Assembly: GCF_003054325.1 (NCBI RefSeq) | Contig: NZ_QBKU01000001.1 | Span: 248,001-312,000, forward strand | Reading direction: 5' to 3' | Source of the DNA: Sulfitobacter mediterraneus | Lineage (GTDB): Bacteria; Pseudomonadota; Alphaproteobacteria; Rhodobacterales; Rhodobacteraceae | DNA: 64,000 bases | Part shown: piece after piece, positions 55,438-64,000 of the stretch | Layout of the letters: each line of letters opens with the position of its first letter | Position numbering within the stretch: the first letter of the stretch is position 1 | Made by a program: the position numbers and the translations under genes | The notes under the pieces: generated by a model | What the model saw: only the letters and a program-made list of their open reading frames with translations | Databases searched by the model: none | What the model was told of the DNA's origin: nothing

Positions 55438-56191
55438 CAAACCTGCGCAATGACACATCCGCCGCTTCCAGTTGCCGCCGGACGGAGGCTGCGATTGCAA
55501 CCGCCTCTGCCGTATCACCATGCAAACAGATCGTATCAATCCGGGTCGGGATGTGTTTCCCGCTTTCGGTGATGATCGCCCCGGCTTTCACCATCTCAAC
55601 CATACGTGCGCCTGCGAGATCCGCATCATGGATCACCGCACCGGGCAGAGACCGATCGACCAGCGTGGCATCATCGTTATAGGCGCGGTCGGCAAAGATC
55701 TCTCCGGCCCAGAGGCAGCCCAGCTTTTCCACCGCCGACTGTTGCGCAGTGGCGGCCAGCACCATGACAATCAAATCCGGCGCAACGCTCAGCGCTGCCT
55801 CGTAAAGATCACGCGCCATATCTTCATCTTCGGCACACATATTGGCCATCGCCCCGTGCAACTTGAGATGCCGCACCTCCGCCCCGACGCTGCGTGCCAT
55901 GCCAAGGCTTGCAGCCACCTGATAGCGCACTTGATTCTGCAAGGTTCCACGCGGCACGGACATCCGGTTGCGACCAAAGCCGGCGATGTCCATGAAACCC
56001 GGATGCGCGCCAATGCCCACACCATTGCGATGAGCCATCGTCATGGTCGCCGCCATCACATCCGCATCTCCGGCATGACCGCCACAGGCAATATTGGCCG
56101 AGGTGACGATCTTTAACAGCGCAGCATCATCGCCCAACGTCCATGCACCAAAGCTTTCCCCCATATCCGCGTTCAGATCGACATGTGGCAT
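55418..56191 (-). CDS. pxpA: 5-oxoprolinase subunit A (LamB/YcsF family)
   Basis: 257 residues from the ATG at 56191, preceded by GAGGAGAAC; the longer frame to 56236 overlaps pxpC. The N-terminal DLNADMGESFGAWTLGDDAA, then SANIACGGHAGD and GAHPGFMDIAGFGRN are diagnostic. Together with PxpB and PxpC it hydrolyses 5-oxoproline to glutamate using ATP. The gene is 1 nt after the pxpC stop. Confidence 0.95.
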   Translation of the reverse strand: MPHVDLNADMGESFGAWTLGDDAALLKIVTSANIACGGHAGDADVMAATMTMAHRNGVGIGAHPGFMDIAGFGRNRMSVPRGTLQNQVRYQVAASLGMARSVGAEVRHLKLHGAMANMCAEDEDMARDLYEAALSVAPDLIVMVLAATAQQSAVEKLGCLWAGEIFADRAYNDDATLVDRSLPGAVIHDADLAGARMVEMVKAGAIITESGKHIPTRIDTICLHGDTAEAVAIAASVRRQLEAADVSLRRFDGYRAS

Positions 56192-56192
56192 C

Positions 56193-57221
56193 TTAGTTCT
56201 CCTCTTCAAAAGGGTTTGCTTGGGCAGAAACCGCACCGCTGATCAATTGATAACCTAGCAGGTCACGGATATTGGCCGGATCACGCACCAGCGGCGTCAC
56301 CTTGGATGGCAGCGCCTTCAGTTCCGCCAGAAAACGGGTTTGCAGTGCGATGGCCTCGGCCATTTCGACAAATTCAAACCGGATCGCGGCCCCCGTCTGG
56401 GCCTGCGCCACTCGCGGCAGATCACAAGGGATCACTGTGCCGATGCGCGGATAGCCCCCTGTCGTCTGGCATTCATACATCAGCACAAAAGGCGCGCCAT
56501 CACCGGTGATTTGGATATCGCCGGGCACAATGACTTCGGACACGATGGTGAGCTGTCCTTCGGTGGTGAATCCCTCGCCCGGTTGGTCCATCCGCACACC
56601 CATGCGGTTGGCGCGGGCATCCCGCACAAATTCGGTTTGGGTAAACCTGTCCCGCGTATCTGGCGAAAAAGACGCTGTTTGCATGGAGGCGACCACCCGC
56701 ACCGCACCGCCTCCGAACCGGGTGACCGGAGTCAGGGTCATCCCCGTCTGGCCGGTCCCGTCTTGGCCCAGCGGCAAGCTGTCTCCGGCTTGAAGCGCCC
56801 GACCCAGGCCCGCGCTCAGATGGCTGGACCGTGATCCCATCTGCGGCGATGTATCAAATCCACCGCCCACATGCAGGTATCCATAGCTGCCGTTTCGTGC
56901 CCCGCCGATGGTCAGCGTCGCACCGGCAGGCAACAGATACGAGGCGTTCCAGATCAGCGGATCACCGTCGATGTTGGCCGCCATTTCCGCGCCGGTCAGA
57001 GCAATACGCATGTCCACACTGACCCGGAATGCGCCGCCACTTCCGGCCATTTCTAACGCCGCCAAATTGGCAGATTGGCCCAGAATGGCCGCCCCTTCAT
57101 AAAGCGCGACCGGATCTGCCGCACCGCCGATGGTTAGCCCCTGCGCCCGAAAGCCGGGGCGGCCCAGATCTTGCAGGCTCAACCCCGGACCGGCTTGGAC
57201 AATGTCCAGATGACCGCTCAT
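56193..57221 (-). CDS. pxpC: 5-oxoprolinase subunit C
   Basis: 342 residues. IVQAGPGLSLQDLGRPGFRA at the N-terminus and the C-terminal TTGGYPRIGTVIPCDLPRVA match PxpC (biotin-dependent carboxyltransferase-like family, related to allophanate hydrolase subunit 2). Its ATG overlaps the pxpB stop (ATGA), so the subunits are made in step. Confidence 0.94.
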   Translation of the reverse strand: MSGHLDIVQAGPGLSLQDLGRPGFRAQGLTIGGAADPVALYEGAAILGQSANLAALEMAGSGGAFRVSVDMRIALTGAEMAANIDGDPLIWNASYLLPAGATLTIGGARNGSYGYLHVGGGFDTSPQMGSRSSHLSAGLGRALQAGDSLPLGQDGTGQTGMTLTPVTRFGGGAVRVVASMQTASFSPDTRDRFTQTEFVRDARANRMGVRMDQPGEGFTTEGQLTIVSEVIVPGDIQITGDGAPFVLMYECQTTGGYPRIGTVIPCDLPRVAQAQTGAAIRFEFVEMAEAIALQTRFLAELKALPSKVTPLVRDPANIRDLLGYQLISGAVSAQANPFEEEN

Positions 57222-57955
57222 GTCAGCGCCTCCGCACTGGCGCCGCCATTGCCGCTGATGTCCTTGGCACGGATCTTCGCCAGCTCGGCTTGCGTCACGG
57301 ACGGAAACACCAGTTCATCCCCGGGAGACAGGGCAAAGGGCTGCTTTGCTTCGGGCCGGAACGTGCGGAACGCCGTTTGTCCGATGTGCCGCCAGCCCGT
57401 CGGGGAGGCATTGGTGAAGATGATCAATTGGCGGATCGCAACCACCAGCGCCCCGGCAGGCACCGATTTGGTCAGGGCCTGCTGGCGGGGAATGTTCCAA
57501 GTCTCGCTCAGCTCGCCCATGTAGGGCTGGCCGGGTGCAAAGCCGATGGTCAGAACCCGCACCCGCGATGTGGACAATTCGCGGATCGCCGTATCGGGAT
57601 CAACGCCAGCCGCCTCTGCGGCCTCTTCCAGTTGCGGGGCCAGATCTGTGCCATAAACGGTCGGCACATGCCACAGGGTGCGCCCCGCCGGCAGCGGTGC
57701 ATCCAGCCAATTTGCCTGGGCAAGCAGGTCTCGCAACTTTTCAATCACCCCCTCGGGTGCGGCCTGTGCCAAATCGACCTGCAAGAAGACCGAGATCAAA
57801 GAGGTGCTGGTCTCTGCCACCTCAGGCCAGTCTGCCGCATCCACAGCCGCGCGAAAGGCCAGCGCGGCGCGATTGGCAGGCTCTGACATCTTGTCGGCAA
57901 AGCTGACCAATATGCCGGACAGTCCGACGGTGCGTATTTGAGGCCAGTCACTCAT
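57218..57955 (-). CDS. pxpB: 5-oxoprolinase subunit B
   Basis: 245 residues from the ATG at 57955; TTG at 57961 gives two more. FAPGQPYMGELSETWNIPRQ and GWRHIGQTAFRTFRPEAKQP are the allophanate-hydrolase-subunit-1-like signature of PxpB. Overlaps the BASS-like gene by 8 nt upstream and pxpC by 4 nt downstream. Confidence 0.93.
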   Translation of the reverse strand: MSDWPQIRTVGLSGILVSFADKMSEPANRAALAFRAAVDAADWPEVAETSTSLISVFLQVDLAQAAPEGVIEKLRDLLAQANWLDAPLPAGRTLWHVPTVYGTDLAPQLEEAAEAAGVDPDTAIRELSTSRVRVLTIGFAPGQPYMGELSETWNIPRQQALTKSVPAGALVVAIRQLIIFTNASPTGWRHIGQTAFRTFRPEAKQPFALSPGDELVFPSVTQAELAKIRAKDISGNGGASAEALT

Positions 57956-58886
57956 CCCCAAGCGCCCATTTGTAAAGGCGCGGCAAGAGCACCGGCGTCA
58001 GATACATCGGCAATTGCCAACAGCCGATAAACACCATCAGCGGGGCCAGTACCTCGGCGGGCAGGGCCACCAGAAAGATCGCGATATTGCGGTTGCCTGC
58101 GCCGATAGCGATGGGTCCGGCGACTGCTTTGAGTTTGCCGTGGCGTAGGGCCAGTAGTGTGAACAGTTGCAACAGATAGCTGATCGCGAAAGCCAACAAG
58201 GCCCACCACAAAACCGCAACCGGATCGGCGCGCAAGGCGGGGTTCAACGCCGCCATCAGCCCCACAACAATTGAGGAAAAGGCGATCACGGACAGCCCAT
58301 CCAGCGCCTTGATCTGATCCCGCGAAGGGCGCGGAAAGAACAGCCGCCGCAACACAAATCCGGCCCCGGCCGACACCGCGATAATCACCAAAAGGCGCAG
58401 CGCCGCAAACACCACATCCGTGACCGGACCAAGCTGCGGCAACGCCGCCAGAACCGGCAAAACAGTAAGGGGAAACGCCGCCGTGCCCAGCACGAAGATC
58501 TGCATCATCCGGCCGCCATCCAGCCCGAGGATCAGCGCCAGATTGACCGACCCGGCAATGGCTGGGGCAGCACTGGCCAGCACAATGGCAAGGGTTGCGG
58601 GGCTGTCGCCGAAACCGGCCAAGGTCATGATGCCCAAGCACGCCAGCGGCACGCCCATTTGCAGCAGCAAGACCGCGCTGAGCCCCCAGCGCAGATCGCC
58701 CACCGCGCCCATTGCCGCGCGCCAGCCAATGCGCAGCGCCGTGATCGTCAGCAGCCCTGCCACCATATGTGGCAACCACGGCACCAGCGCCCCGGCCACG
58801 GCAGGCAACAAAAGCCCGCCCGCAAGCCCGAGGATCAGGCACAGCCGCGCATGGGTCGATGCGGCAAATAGAATGCGTTGGATCAT
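57948..58886 (-). CDS. BASS-like (bile acid:sodium symporter family) permease
   Basis: 312 residues with about nine or ten hydrophobic helices. ASAAPAIAGSVNLALILGLD and the GAGNRNIAIFLVAL motif resemble the paired motifs of the BASS superfamily, although similarity is weak by eye. It lies between dctM and pxpB in the 5-oxoproline operon, so it may be a second transporter for the same or a related solute, or an exporter of the product. The gene starts 12 nt after the dctM stop. Confidence 0.6.
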   Translation of the reverse strand: MIQRILFAASTHARLCLILGLAGGLLLPAVAGALVPWLPHMVAGLLTITALRIGWRAAMGAVGDLRWGLSAVLLLQMGVPLACLGIMTLAGFGDSPATLAIVLASAAPAIAGSVNLALILGLDGGRMMQIFVLGTAAFPLTVLPVLAALPQLGPVTDVVFAALRLLVIIAVSAGAGFVLRRLFFPRPSRDQIKALDGLSVIAFSSIVVGLMAALNPALRADPVAVLWWALLAFAISYLLQLFTLLALRHGKLKAVAGPIAIGAGNRNIAIFLVALPAEVLAPLMVFIGCWQLPMYLTPVLLPRLYKWALGDE

Positions 58887-58897
58887 AGGTCACAGTC

Positions 58898-60208
58898 TCA
58901 GGACGGCCCGCTGCGCAGGTTCTCTGGCAGCCATGTCGCAATCTCGGGGAACCAGATCAAGACAAAGACCATCAAAACCATGATAAAAAACATCGGCAAC
59001 GCCGCGCGGGTGATATAGCCCATCTCGTGATCGGTCATGCCTTGCAGCACAAAAAGGTTAAATCCGATGGGCGGCGTGATTTGGGCCATCTCGACCACCA
59101 CAACCACAAAGATGCCAAACCATATCAGGTCAATGCCCGCACCGCGCACCATCGGTTCAACCACAGCCATGGTCAGGACAACCGATGAGATACCGTCAAG
59201 GAACATGCCCAGCACAATGTAAAACACCAAAAGCGCCATCAGCAGCTGGAAGCGGGTCAGTTCCATCAGCGCAATCCCGTCAGCCAGCGCCCGTGGCAAT
59301 CCGGTAAAACCCATCGACAGTTTCAAAAATGCTGCGCCCGCAAGGATCAGCGCGATCATTGCAGAAGTCCGCGTGGCCCCCATCAAACTTTCGCGGAAAC
59401 TGCCCCAGGTCAGCGACCCTTGGAACATCGCCAACACCAGCGCCCCGATGACCCCGATGGCCGCCGCTTCGGTGGCTGTCGCCAGACCCAGATACATCGA
59501 CCCGATGACCACAGTGATCAGGGCAAACACCGGCAAGAGGAACCGCGAATTTCGGACCTTTTCGGCAAAACTCATCCCGGTCTCGACATCCGGGTTCCAA
59601 TCTTTTGAGGTGAAGCTGACAAAGGCAACATAGGCCATAAACATGCCCGCCAAGACCAAGCCAGGAAACACACCTGCAAAGAACAGCTTGGTAATGCTTT
59701 CATTTACGGTGACACCGTAGACAATCAACGCCAGCGAAGGTGGGATCATCAGACCCAGAGTGGCCGCCCCCGCCAATGTGCCGATGATCATCTTTTCTGG
59801 ATAATTTCGCGCCCGCAGTTCCGGGATCGACATTTTGCCAACCGTGGTCAGGGTCGCAGCGGAAGAACCTGAGACCGCCGCAAACACGGTACAAGACACG
59901 ATGTTGGTATGCACCAAACCACCCGGCAACCGCGCCAGCCATGGCGACAGGCCCTTGAACATGTCCTCGCTTAGTCGGGTGCGATACAGGATTTCCCCCA
60001 TCCAGATAAACAAGGGCAAGGCGGTCAATGTCCATGAACTGGATGAGGCCCAAATGGTCGTGATCATCGTGTCGCCCACCGGCCGGGTGGTAAACAGCTC
60101 CATCCCGACCCAAGCGACCCCCATCAGGGCCAGCCCGACCCAGACACCTGTGCCCAGAAGGAAAAACAGCACAAAAAGGAAAAGCGTAATGGCGTAAATC
60201 TCTGTCAT
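58898..60208 (-). CDS. TRAP transporter large permease (DctM family)
   Basis: 436 residues from the ATG at 60208 (MTEIYAITLFLFVLFFLLGT); the frame to 60277 overlaps dctQ. Twelve or so helices. GSSAATLTTVGKMSIPELRA and LAGAATLGLMIPPSLALIVY are the DctM signatures, and a mirrored EMAQITPPIGFNLFVLQGM block follows. Moves an organic acid across the inner membrane using a sodium gradient. Follows dctQ by 4 nt. Confidence 0.92.
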   Translation of the reverse strand: MTEIYAITLFLFVLFFLLGTGVWVGLALMGVAWVGMELFTTRPVGDTMITTIWASSSSWTLTALPLFIWMGEILYRTRLSEDMFKGLSPWLARLPGGLVHTNIVSCTVFAAVSGSSAATLTTVGKMSIPELRARNYPEKMIIGTLAGAATLGLMIPPSLALIVYGVTVNESITKLFFAGVFPGLVLAGMFMAYVAFVSFTSKDWNPDVETGMSFAEKVRNSRFLLPVFALITVVIGSMYLGLATATEAAAIGVIGALVLAMFQGSLTWGSFRESLMGATRTSAMIALILAGAAFLKLSMGFTGLPRALADGIALMELTRFQLLMALLVFYIVLGMFLDGISSVVLTMAVVEPMVRGAGIDLIWFGIFVVVVVEMAQITPPIGFNLFVLQGMTDHEMGYITRAALPMFFIMVLMVFVLIWFPEIATWLPENLRSGPS

Positions 60209-60212
60209 GGTC

Positions 60213-60737
60213 TTATTCCCCGTGCGCCTGATCGACGATGTCGCGGCTGATGCGGTGCTCACCTTTGAACAGCACATTTATCAAGTTGTCGGTAAGTGCG
60301 ATCGCCAAAAGGCCGCCCCCCAGAACCATCACCGATTGCGGTATCCACAAATGTGTTGCGTCCTGGCCTTGTGAGACCTCTTTGAATTTCCACGACCAAT
60401 AGACGAACCAATAGGCGTAATAGGTGAAATACCATGCGATCCCTGCCGCCAGCGCAAAGCACCAGATCTCCAACAGCTTTTTCGGGCCCGGCGGCACCGC
60501 GTTTAACAGGACCGAAACCCGAATATGCGCACCCCGGTTCAATGCGTTTGCAAAGGCGAAAAAGCTCGCTGCGGCCATGGCGTAGCCCGCATAACTGGGC
60601 GCACCAGGAAAGATCTCACCGATCCAGCGGGCCAGCATTTGCGCCACAATCAGGCTAAGAATCGAGATCAGGCAAAGCGCGGCAAGAACGCCGGATGCAA
60701 GATACAGAAAATCGAGGAACCGTCGGAGAAATGTCAT
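60213..60737 (-). CDS. TRAP transporter small permease (DctQ family)
   Basis: 174 residues from the ATG at 60737, preceded by AGGGGTCAG. Four helices; the GAHIRVSVLLNAVPPGPKKL loop is typical. Bridges the binding protein and DctM. It follows the binding-protein gene through a hairpin at 60800-60823. Confidence 0.9.
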   Translation of the reverse strand: MTFLRRFLDFLYLASGVLAALCLISILSLIVAQMLARWIGEIFPGAPSYAGYAMAAASFFAFANALNRGAHIRVSVLLNAVPPGPKKLLEIWCFALAAGIAWYFTYYAYWFVYWSWKFKEVSQGQDATHLWIPQSVMVLGGGLLAIALTDNLINVLFKGEHRISRDIVDQAHGE

Positions 60738-60799
60738 GATCTGACCCCTGTCAAAAGAAGGCTGGGTGGCCGTGCCAAAGCGCCGCAAAGGCTGGGCAA

Positions 60800-60823
60800 A
60801 GAGGGCCGGCGCACCGGCCCTCT
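60800..60823 (-). terminator. Terminator/attenuator after the TRAP binding-protein gene
   Basis: AGAGGGCCGG, 4-nt loop, CCGGCCCTCT: a 10-bp perfect stem between dctP and dctQ, followed on the minus strand by TTG. Probably reduces read-through so that more binding protein is made. Confidence 0.7.
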
Positions 60824-60842
60824 AGGGTTTTAGGCAATGCGC

Positions 60843-61832
60843 CTATTTCATAGATTTGAAGCCATCGACGATGGCTGCGCCATCATCACCCGCCGCTTCG
60901 AGCCACTCGGCGGTCATGGTTTCACCCACGGCACGCAGATCGCCCATCAACTGATCACCGGCTGGACCAACGGTCATGCCGCCAGCGGCCAGACCGTCCA
61001 TGGTGAACTGGGTGTAGTCTTTGGAAGCCTGCAAGCCACGCGCCTGCGCTTCGCCGGCGCAGGTTGTGATGGCGGTTTTGTTGGCGTCAGACACATCGGC
61101 CCAGACCCCTTTGTTCACCATCACGTAGTTGTACGGCAGCCATGCATCGACTTCATAAAAATGGCTCAGGCTTTCCCAGACCTTGCGGTCATAGCCGGTC
61201 GCGCCGGAGGAAATCATCGATTCCGCTACACCCGTTGCAAAGGCCTGTGAAATCTCGGCCGCTTCGATGGTCACTGGCAACATGCCGGTCAGTTCCGCCA
61301 GACGCGCGGTTGCGTTGTTATAGGACCGGAACTTGATGCCTTGCATGTCCGCTGCGCTGTTCACTTCTTTGTTGAAATACAGACCCTGTGGCGGCCATGG
61401 CACGGCATAAAGCATCACGAGGTTCTGTTCGTCCAGAACCGCGTCCAGCTTTGGTTTGGCCGCTTTGAACAGCTTGGCGCTGTCGTCAAAGGATGGCGCA
61501 AGGAACGGCACGGAATCAAAGCCGAACACAGCGTTTTCATTCTGGTGACCAGACAGCAGACGCTCGCCAATCTGGACCTGACCGGTCTGGATTGCGCGTT
61601 TGATGTCTGCACCCGCAAACAGCGAACCGCCCGGATGCACAGTGATATCAATATCGCCATTGGTGGCGCCACGCACACAATCGGCAAAGGCCACACCATT
61701 TTCCGAATGGAAGTTGGACGCGGAATAGGCCATCGGCATATCCCATTTTTCGGACGCCATCGCCGGCATCGCTGCTGTTAGCGTCACGGCGGCCGTGGCT
61801 ACGCCTGCCATCAGTTTTGTCGTCAGTTTCAT
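60843..61832 (-). CDS. TRAP transporter substrate-binding protein (DctP family)
   Basis: 329 residues from the ATG at 61832, with GGGAGAAA upstream. Signal peptide of about 26 residues (ending PAMAS). DctP fold: GSLFAGADIKRAIQTGQVQI, then GIKFRSYNNATARLAELTG with the Arg that binds the solute carboxylate. The solute is probably 5-oxoproline or another amino-acid-derived acid, inferred from pxpABC downstream and the flavoprotein gene upstream. Confidence 0.92.
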   Translation of the reverse strand: MKLTTKLMAGVATAAVTLTAAMPAMASEKWDMPMAYSASNFHSENGVAFADCVRGATNGDIDITVHPGGSLFAGADIKRAIQTGQVQIGERLLSGHQNENAVFGFDSVPFLAPSFDDSAKLFKAAKPKLDAVLDEQNLVMLYAVPWPPQGLYFNKEVNSAADMQGIKFRSYNNATARLAELTGMLPVTIEAAEISQAFATGVAESMISSGATGYDRKVWESLSHFYEVDAWLPYNYVMVNKGVWADVSDANKTAITTCAGEAQARGLQASKDYTQFTMDGLAAGGMTVGPAGDQLMGDLRAVGETMTAEWLEAAGDDGAAIVDGFKSMK

Positions 61833-61863
61833 GTAGTTTCTCCCTTTTTGGATCTTTTGAACG

Positions 61864-63102
61864 CTATTCAAAGCGTTGTGGGTGATAGGCGGTCAGGTCC
61901 GTATTTGGCGCCTGCCCGGTGATCAATCCGGCCACAAGGCGGCCCGTTTTTGGCCCGCCCGTTAACCCGATGTGGTGATGCCCGAAGGCCGTAAAGACCC
62001 GGCTGTTTCCAACCTCACCGATCAACGGCAGGCTGTCACTGGGGGCGGGTCTGTGCCCCAGCCATTCGATTTCATTTGTCGCTTTCAGCCCCGGAAAGGC
62101 GGCCTTGGCCTGACGTCTGAGCAAGGCCAGCGGTGCATCCGATGGTCCGGCCTCAAGCCCGCCCAACTCCACAATCCCGGCGCAGCGCAGGCCCTGTTCC
62201 ATAGGCGTTGCCACGAACTTACCGCTGGCGATCATCGTAGGCCGCGCAGGCGCGCCAGAGGCATCTTCAAAAACGATATGATAGCCGCGTTCGGCCTCAA
62301 GTGGAATGTTCAGGCCCAGTTTCTTCATCAAAGGTTTCGACCAAACGCCTGTCGCCAGCACCAGATCATCGCAAGGAATGGTGCCTTCGGTAGTCTGAAC
62401 ACCACGCACATGCCCGCCTGAAAGGTCGAAATCTTTCACCTCGGCTTGCATGACGGTGCCGCCCATCTCTTCAAAGGCTTTGGCCAGGGCCTGCACATAT
62501 CCGCCGGGGCTGCGGATAAACCCGTGATCTTTCATAACCGCCAGCGTGTTGATTTGTGGCCCTAATGCAGGCTCATAGTCATGCACCTCTGACCCTTCGA
62601 TCAGACGCGGTTCAAACCCCGCTTCCTTGCGCAGCGCCCAGACGTAATGCTCCGCCTCAAAGGCCGCGCGGCTGTTGTAGGCAAAGCAATATTCGCTTTC
62701 GCTGACCCAGTCGCCGAGACCCAATTCGTCACAAAGGCTTTTGTGTTGCTCAACGGAATCGCCGGTTATCGTGGTCAGACCTTTGGCAATCCGCCGGGTG
62801 TCCGCATCATTTGCCACCGCCAGATATTTGCGCAGCCATGGCATCAGGCGCGGCAGATAGGACCAGCGCAGAAATAATGGGAAATCCCGATCCAGCAACA
62901 TTCCCGGCGCTTTGCGCATCAGCCCCGGCCCTGTCACCGGCACCATGGCACATGACGCAAGCACACCTGCATTGCCATGAGAGGTGCCCGTGCCGGGCGC
63001 ACCGCGATCAATCACCGTCACCGCGACGCCAGCACGGCGCAGCCAGATCGCTGTCGACACGCCCACGATGCCCGCCCCTATGACCACGCAATGGCCGGTC
63101 AC
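61864..63102 (-). CDS. D-amino-acid dehydrogenase-like FAD oxidoreductase (DadA type)
   Basis: 412 residues from GTG at 63102 (VTGHCVVIGAGIVGVSTAIW); the frame reaches a TTG at 63120. Rossmann FAD motif VIGAGIVGVSTAIWLRRAG at the N-terminus, GTSHGNAGVLASC and the C-terminal FGHHHIGLTGGPKTGRLVAG are those of DadA-family dehydrogenases, which oxidise D-amino acids at the membrane. First gene of the leftward operon, 31 nt before dctP. The start overlaps the stop of an 11-codon minicistron (GTGA). Confidence 0.88.
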   Translation of the reverse strand: MTGHCVVIGAGIVGVSTAIWLRRAGVAVTVIDRGAPGTGTSHGNAGVLASCAMVPVTGPGLMRKAPGMLLDRDFPLFLRWSYLPRLMPWLRKYLAVANDADTRRIAKGLTTITGDSVEQHKSLCDELGLGDWVSESEYCFAYNSRAAFEAEHYVWALRKEAGFEPRLIEGSEVHDYEPALGPQINTLAVMKDHGFIRSPGGYVQALAKAFEEMGGTVMQAEVKDFDLSGGHVRGVQTTEGTIPCDDLVLATGVWSKPLMKKLGLNIPLEAERGYHIVFEDASGAPARPTMIASGKFVATPMEQGLRCAGIVELGGLEAGPSDAPLALLRRQAKAAFPGLKATNEIEWLGHRPAPSDSLPLIGEVGNSRVFTAFGHHHIGLTGGPKTGRLVAGLITGQAPNTDLTAYHPQRFE

Positions 63103-63134
63103 ATCGCAAGCCCGGTGCAAATAGATCTGTCCAT
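63099..63134 (-). CDS. Candidate 11-codon leader peptide before the dadA-like gene
   Basis: ATG at 63134 with GGGAG 7 nt upstream opens MDRSICTGLAM; its TGA overlaps the GTG start of the dadA-like gene. The ribosome-binding site belongs to this small frame, not to the large gene, which has none of its own. Either a coupled leader or the scar of a 1-nt indel. Confidence 0.4.
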   Translation of the reverse strand: MDRSICTGLAM

Positions 63135-63272
63135 GATGTTCTCCCTGCCTCCATTCTTGTCAAAAATATCAAAACGTCAACAATTTGTTTGTATTTTGTA
63201 ATTATGCCGAATTTCCCTTGTATGAAGTGGCAGTAAACCGCAGTGTTTGCGGGGCTTTGGCGGGACATAGAC
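63135..63272. promoter_or_regulatory. Divergent promoter region of the 5-oxoproline island
   Basis: About 138 nt, AT-rich between 63155 and 63210. On the minus strand TTGACG (63175-63180) with AAGAAT 16 nt downstream is a plausible promoter for the dadA-like operon. No clear dyad operator was found. Confidence 0.35.
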
Positions 63273-63974
63273 ATGCACAACAACGATGACGCACGCCTCG
63301 GGATCTTGATGCTGGACACCAAATTTCCGCGAATCCTCGGCGATGTTGGGAACCCGAATACCTGGCCCTTTGCGGTGAAATACGCGGTGGTTGAAGGCGC
63401 CACGCCTGAAGCCATCGTCTGCGACGACGTAGAACCATTTGTGCAGGCCTTTGTGGCTGCGGGTCAAGAATTGGTCGCGTCAGGGTGCAGCGGGATTGCC
63501 ACCACCTGCGGGTTTCTATCCCTGATCCGGCCCCGCCTTGCAGCGGAATTAGGGGTGCCGGTGGCCGCCTCCGCGCTTGAACAATCGGCGCAGATACAAT
63601 CCATGTTGCCCCCCGGTCAAACCATCGGCGTCCTGACCATCTCAGCCCGCACACTGACGCCGGCCCACCTGACTGCAGCGGGCGTACCTCAGGGGGTGCC
63701 GGTTCAAGGCACAGACGGCAGCAGCTTTTCCCAGACAATACTGGGCAACCAACCCACCTTGGATGTGCCCGCCGCCCGCGCCGATCTGGTAAGGGCCGCC
63801 CATACCCTTGTGACAGACCACCCAGACGTCGGGGCCATCATCCTCGAATGCACCAATATGGTGCCCTATGCCGTAGCCATCGCCGCGGCGACACAAAGAC
63901 CGGTCTTTTCGATCTACAGCTATTTGATGTGGTTTCACGAAGGGTTGCAGCCAAACCAATTTGGCACGCCATAA
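63273..63974 (+). CDS. Aspartate/glutamate racemase family protein
   Basis: 233 residues from the ATG at 63273 (MHNNDDARLGILMLDTKFPR); in-frame GTG at 63243 is less likely. The two catalytic cysteines of the Asp/Glu racemase family are visible in ATTCGFLS (about 88-95) and ILECTNMVP (about 192-200). The family covers aspartate, glutamate and hydantoin racemases; the sequence does not fix which. Divergent from the dadA-like/TRAP/pxp operon, consistent with a shared task in D- or L-amino acid or 5-oxoproline use. Confidence 0.85.
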   Translation: MHNNDDARLGILMLDTKFPRILGDVGNPNTWPFAVKYAVVEGATPEAIVCDDVEPFVQAFVAAGQELVASGCSGIATTCGFLSLIRPRLAAELGVPVAASALEQSAQIQSMLPPGQTIGVLTISARTLTPAHLTAAGVPQGVPVQGTDGSSFSQTILGNQPTLDVPAARADLVRAAHTLVTDHPDVGAIILECTNMVPYAVAIAAATQRPVFSIYSYLMWFHEGLQPNQFGTP

Positions 63975-64000
63975 CCTCTCGTTAACGCAGCCAGTCATCC

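Overview
The window reads as chromosomal DNA of a Roseobacter-group alphaproteobacterium (Rhodobacteraceae). The evidence is the GC-rich codon use, the DUF5928 glycosyltransferase and DUF1523/DUF6638 proteins typical of that family, a glycolate oxidase operon, a GlpVSTPQU glycerol importer and a TRAP transporter. Family assignments come from reading the translated sequence; no database search was run. I saw no rRNA, tRNA, CRISPR array, insertion sequence or prophage.

Layout. 1-8.7 kb: the 3' end of a glycosyltransferase gene, then an eight-gene leftward operon of uncharacterised proteins (coiled-coil protein, AAA ATPase, DUF6638, DUF1523 and small membrane proteins). 8.8-13 kb: an MFS exporter coupled to an alpha/beta hydrolase, divergent from a succinate-semialdehyde dehydrogenase (gabD), then a small heat-shock protein. 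13-19 kb: two tandem secreted trypsin-like proteases and glcDEF, with an inverted-repeat operator between glcD and a divergent DUF599 gene. 19-22.4 kb: a small secreted protein, rlmH, rsfS and an MscS-type channel. 22.5-28 kb: leuC-leuD and leuB, separated by a membrane protein and an endonuclease/exonuclease/phosphatase-family protein whose start and stop are both irregular. 28-39.4 kb: a VOC protein and a glycerol locus. It has glpD-glpK rightward, glpVSTPQU leftward, and a BlaI/M56 regulator pair between them. 39.5-41.7 kb: a LysR regulator divergent from a saccharopine-dehydrogenase-family gene, with a LysR-type operator between them.

42-54.6 kb is the most unusual region. It holds an exported LysM/FecR/Ig-like protein, a 1615-residue exported protein with 15 PKD-like repeats, a membrane adenylate cyclase, and an ABC-exporter-like protein. 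In the last of these every catalytic nucleotide-binding motif is degenerate, and the C-terminus is a cyclic-nucleotide-binding domain. Encoded side by side, cyclase and candidate cAMP receptor suggest an envelope signalling system that I cannot match to a described one.

54.6-64 kb: a leftward 5-oxoproline utilisation operon. It comprises a D-amino-acid-dehydrogenase-like flavoprotein, a TRAP transporter, a second BASS-like permease, pxpB-pxpC-pxpA and a kinase-like phosphotransferase, with a divergent Asp/Glu-racemase-family gene.

Recurrent features are tight gene overlaps (ATGA, GTGA, TAATG), two candidate minicistrons with good Shine-Dalgarno sites whose stops overlap the real start (rsfS and the dadA-like gene), several non-ATG starts, and a dispersed intergenic repeat with four copies in the first 18 kb.
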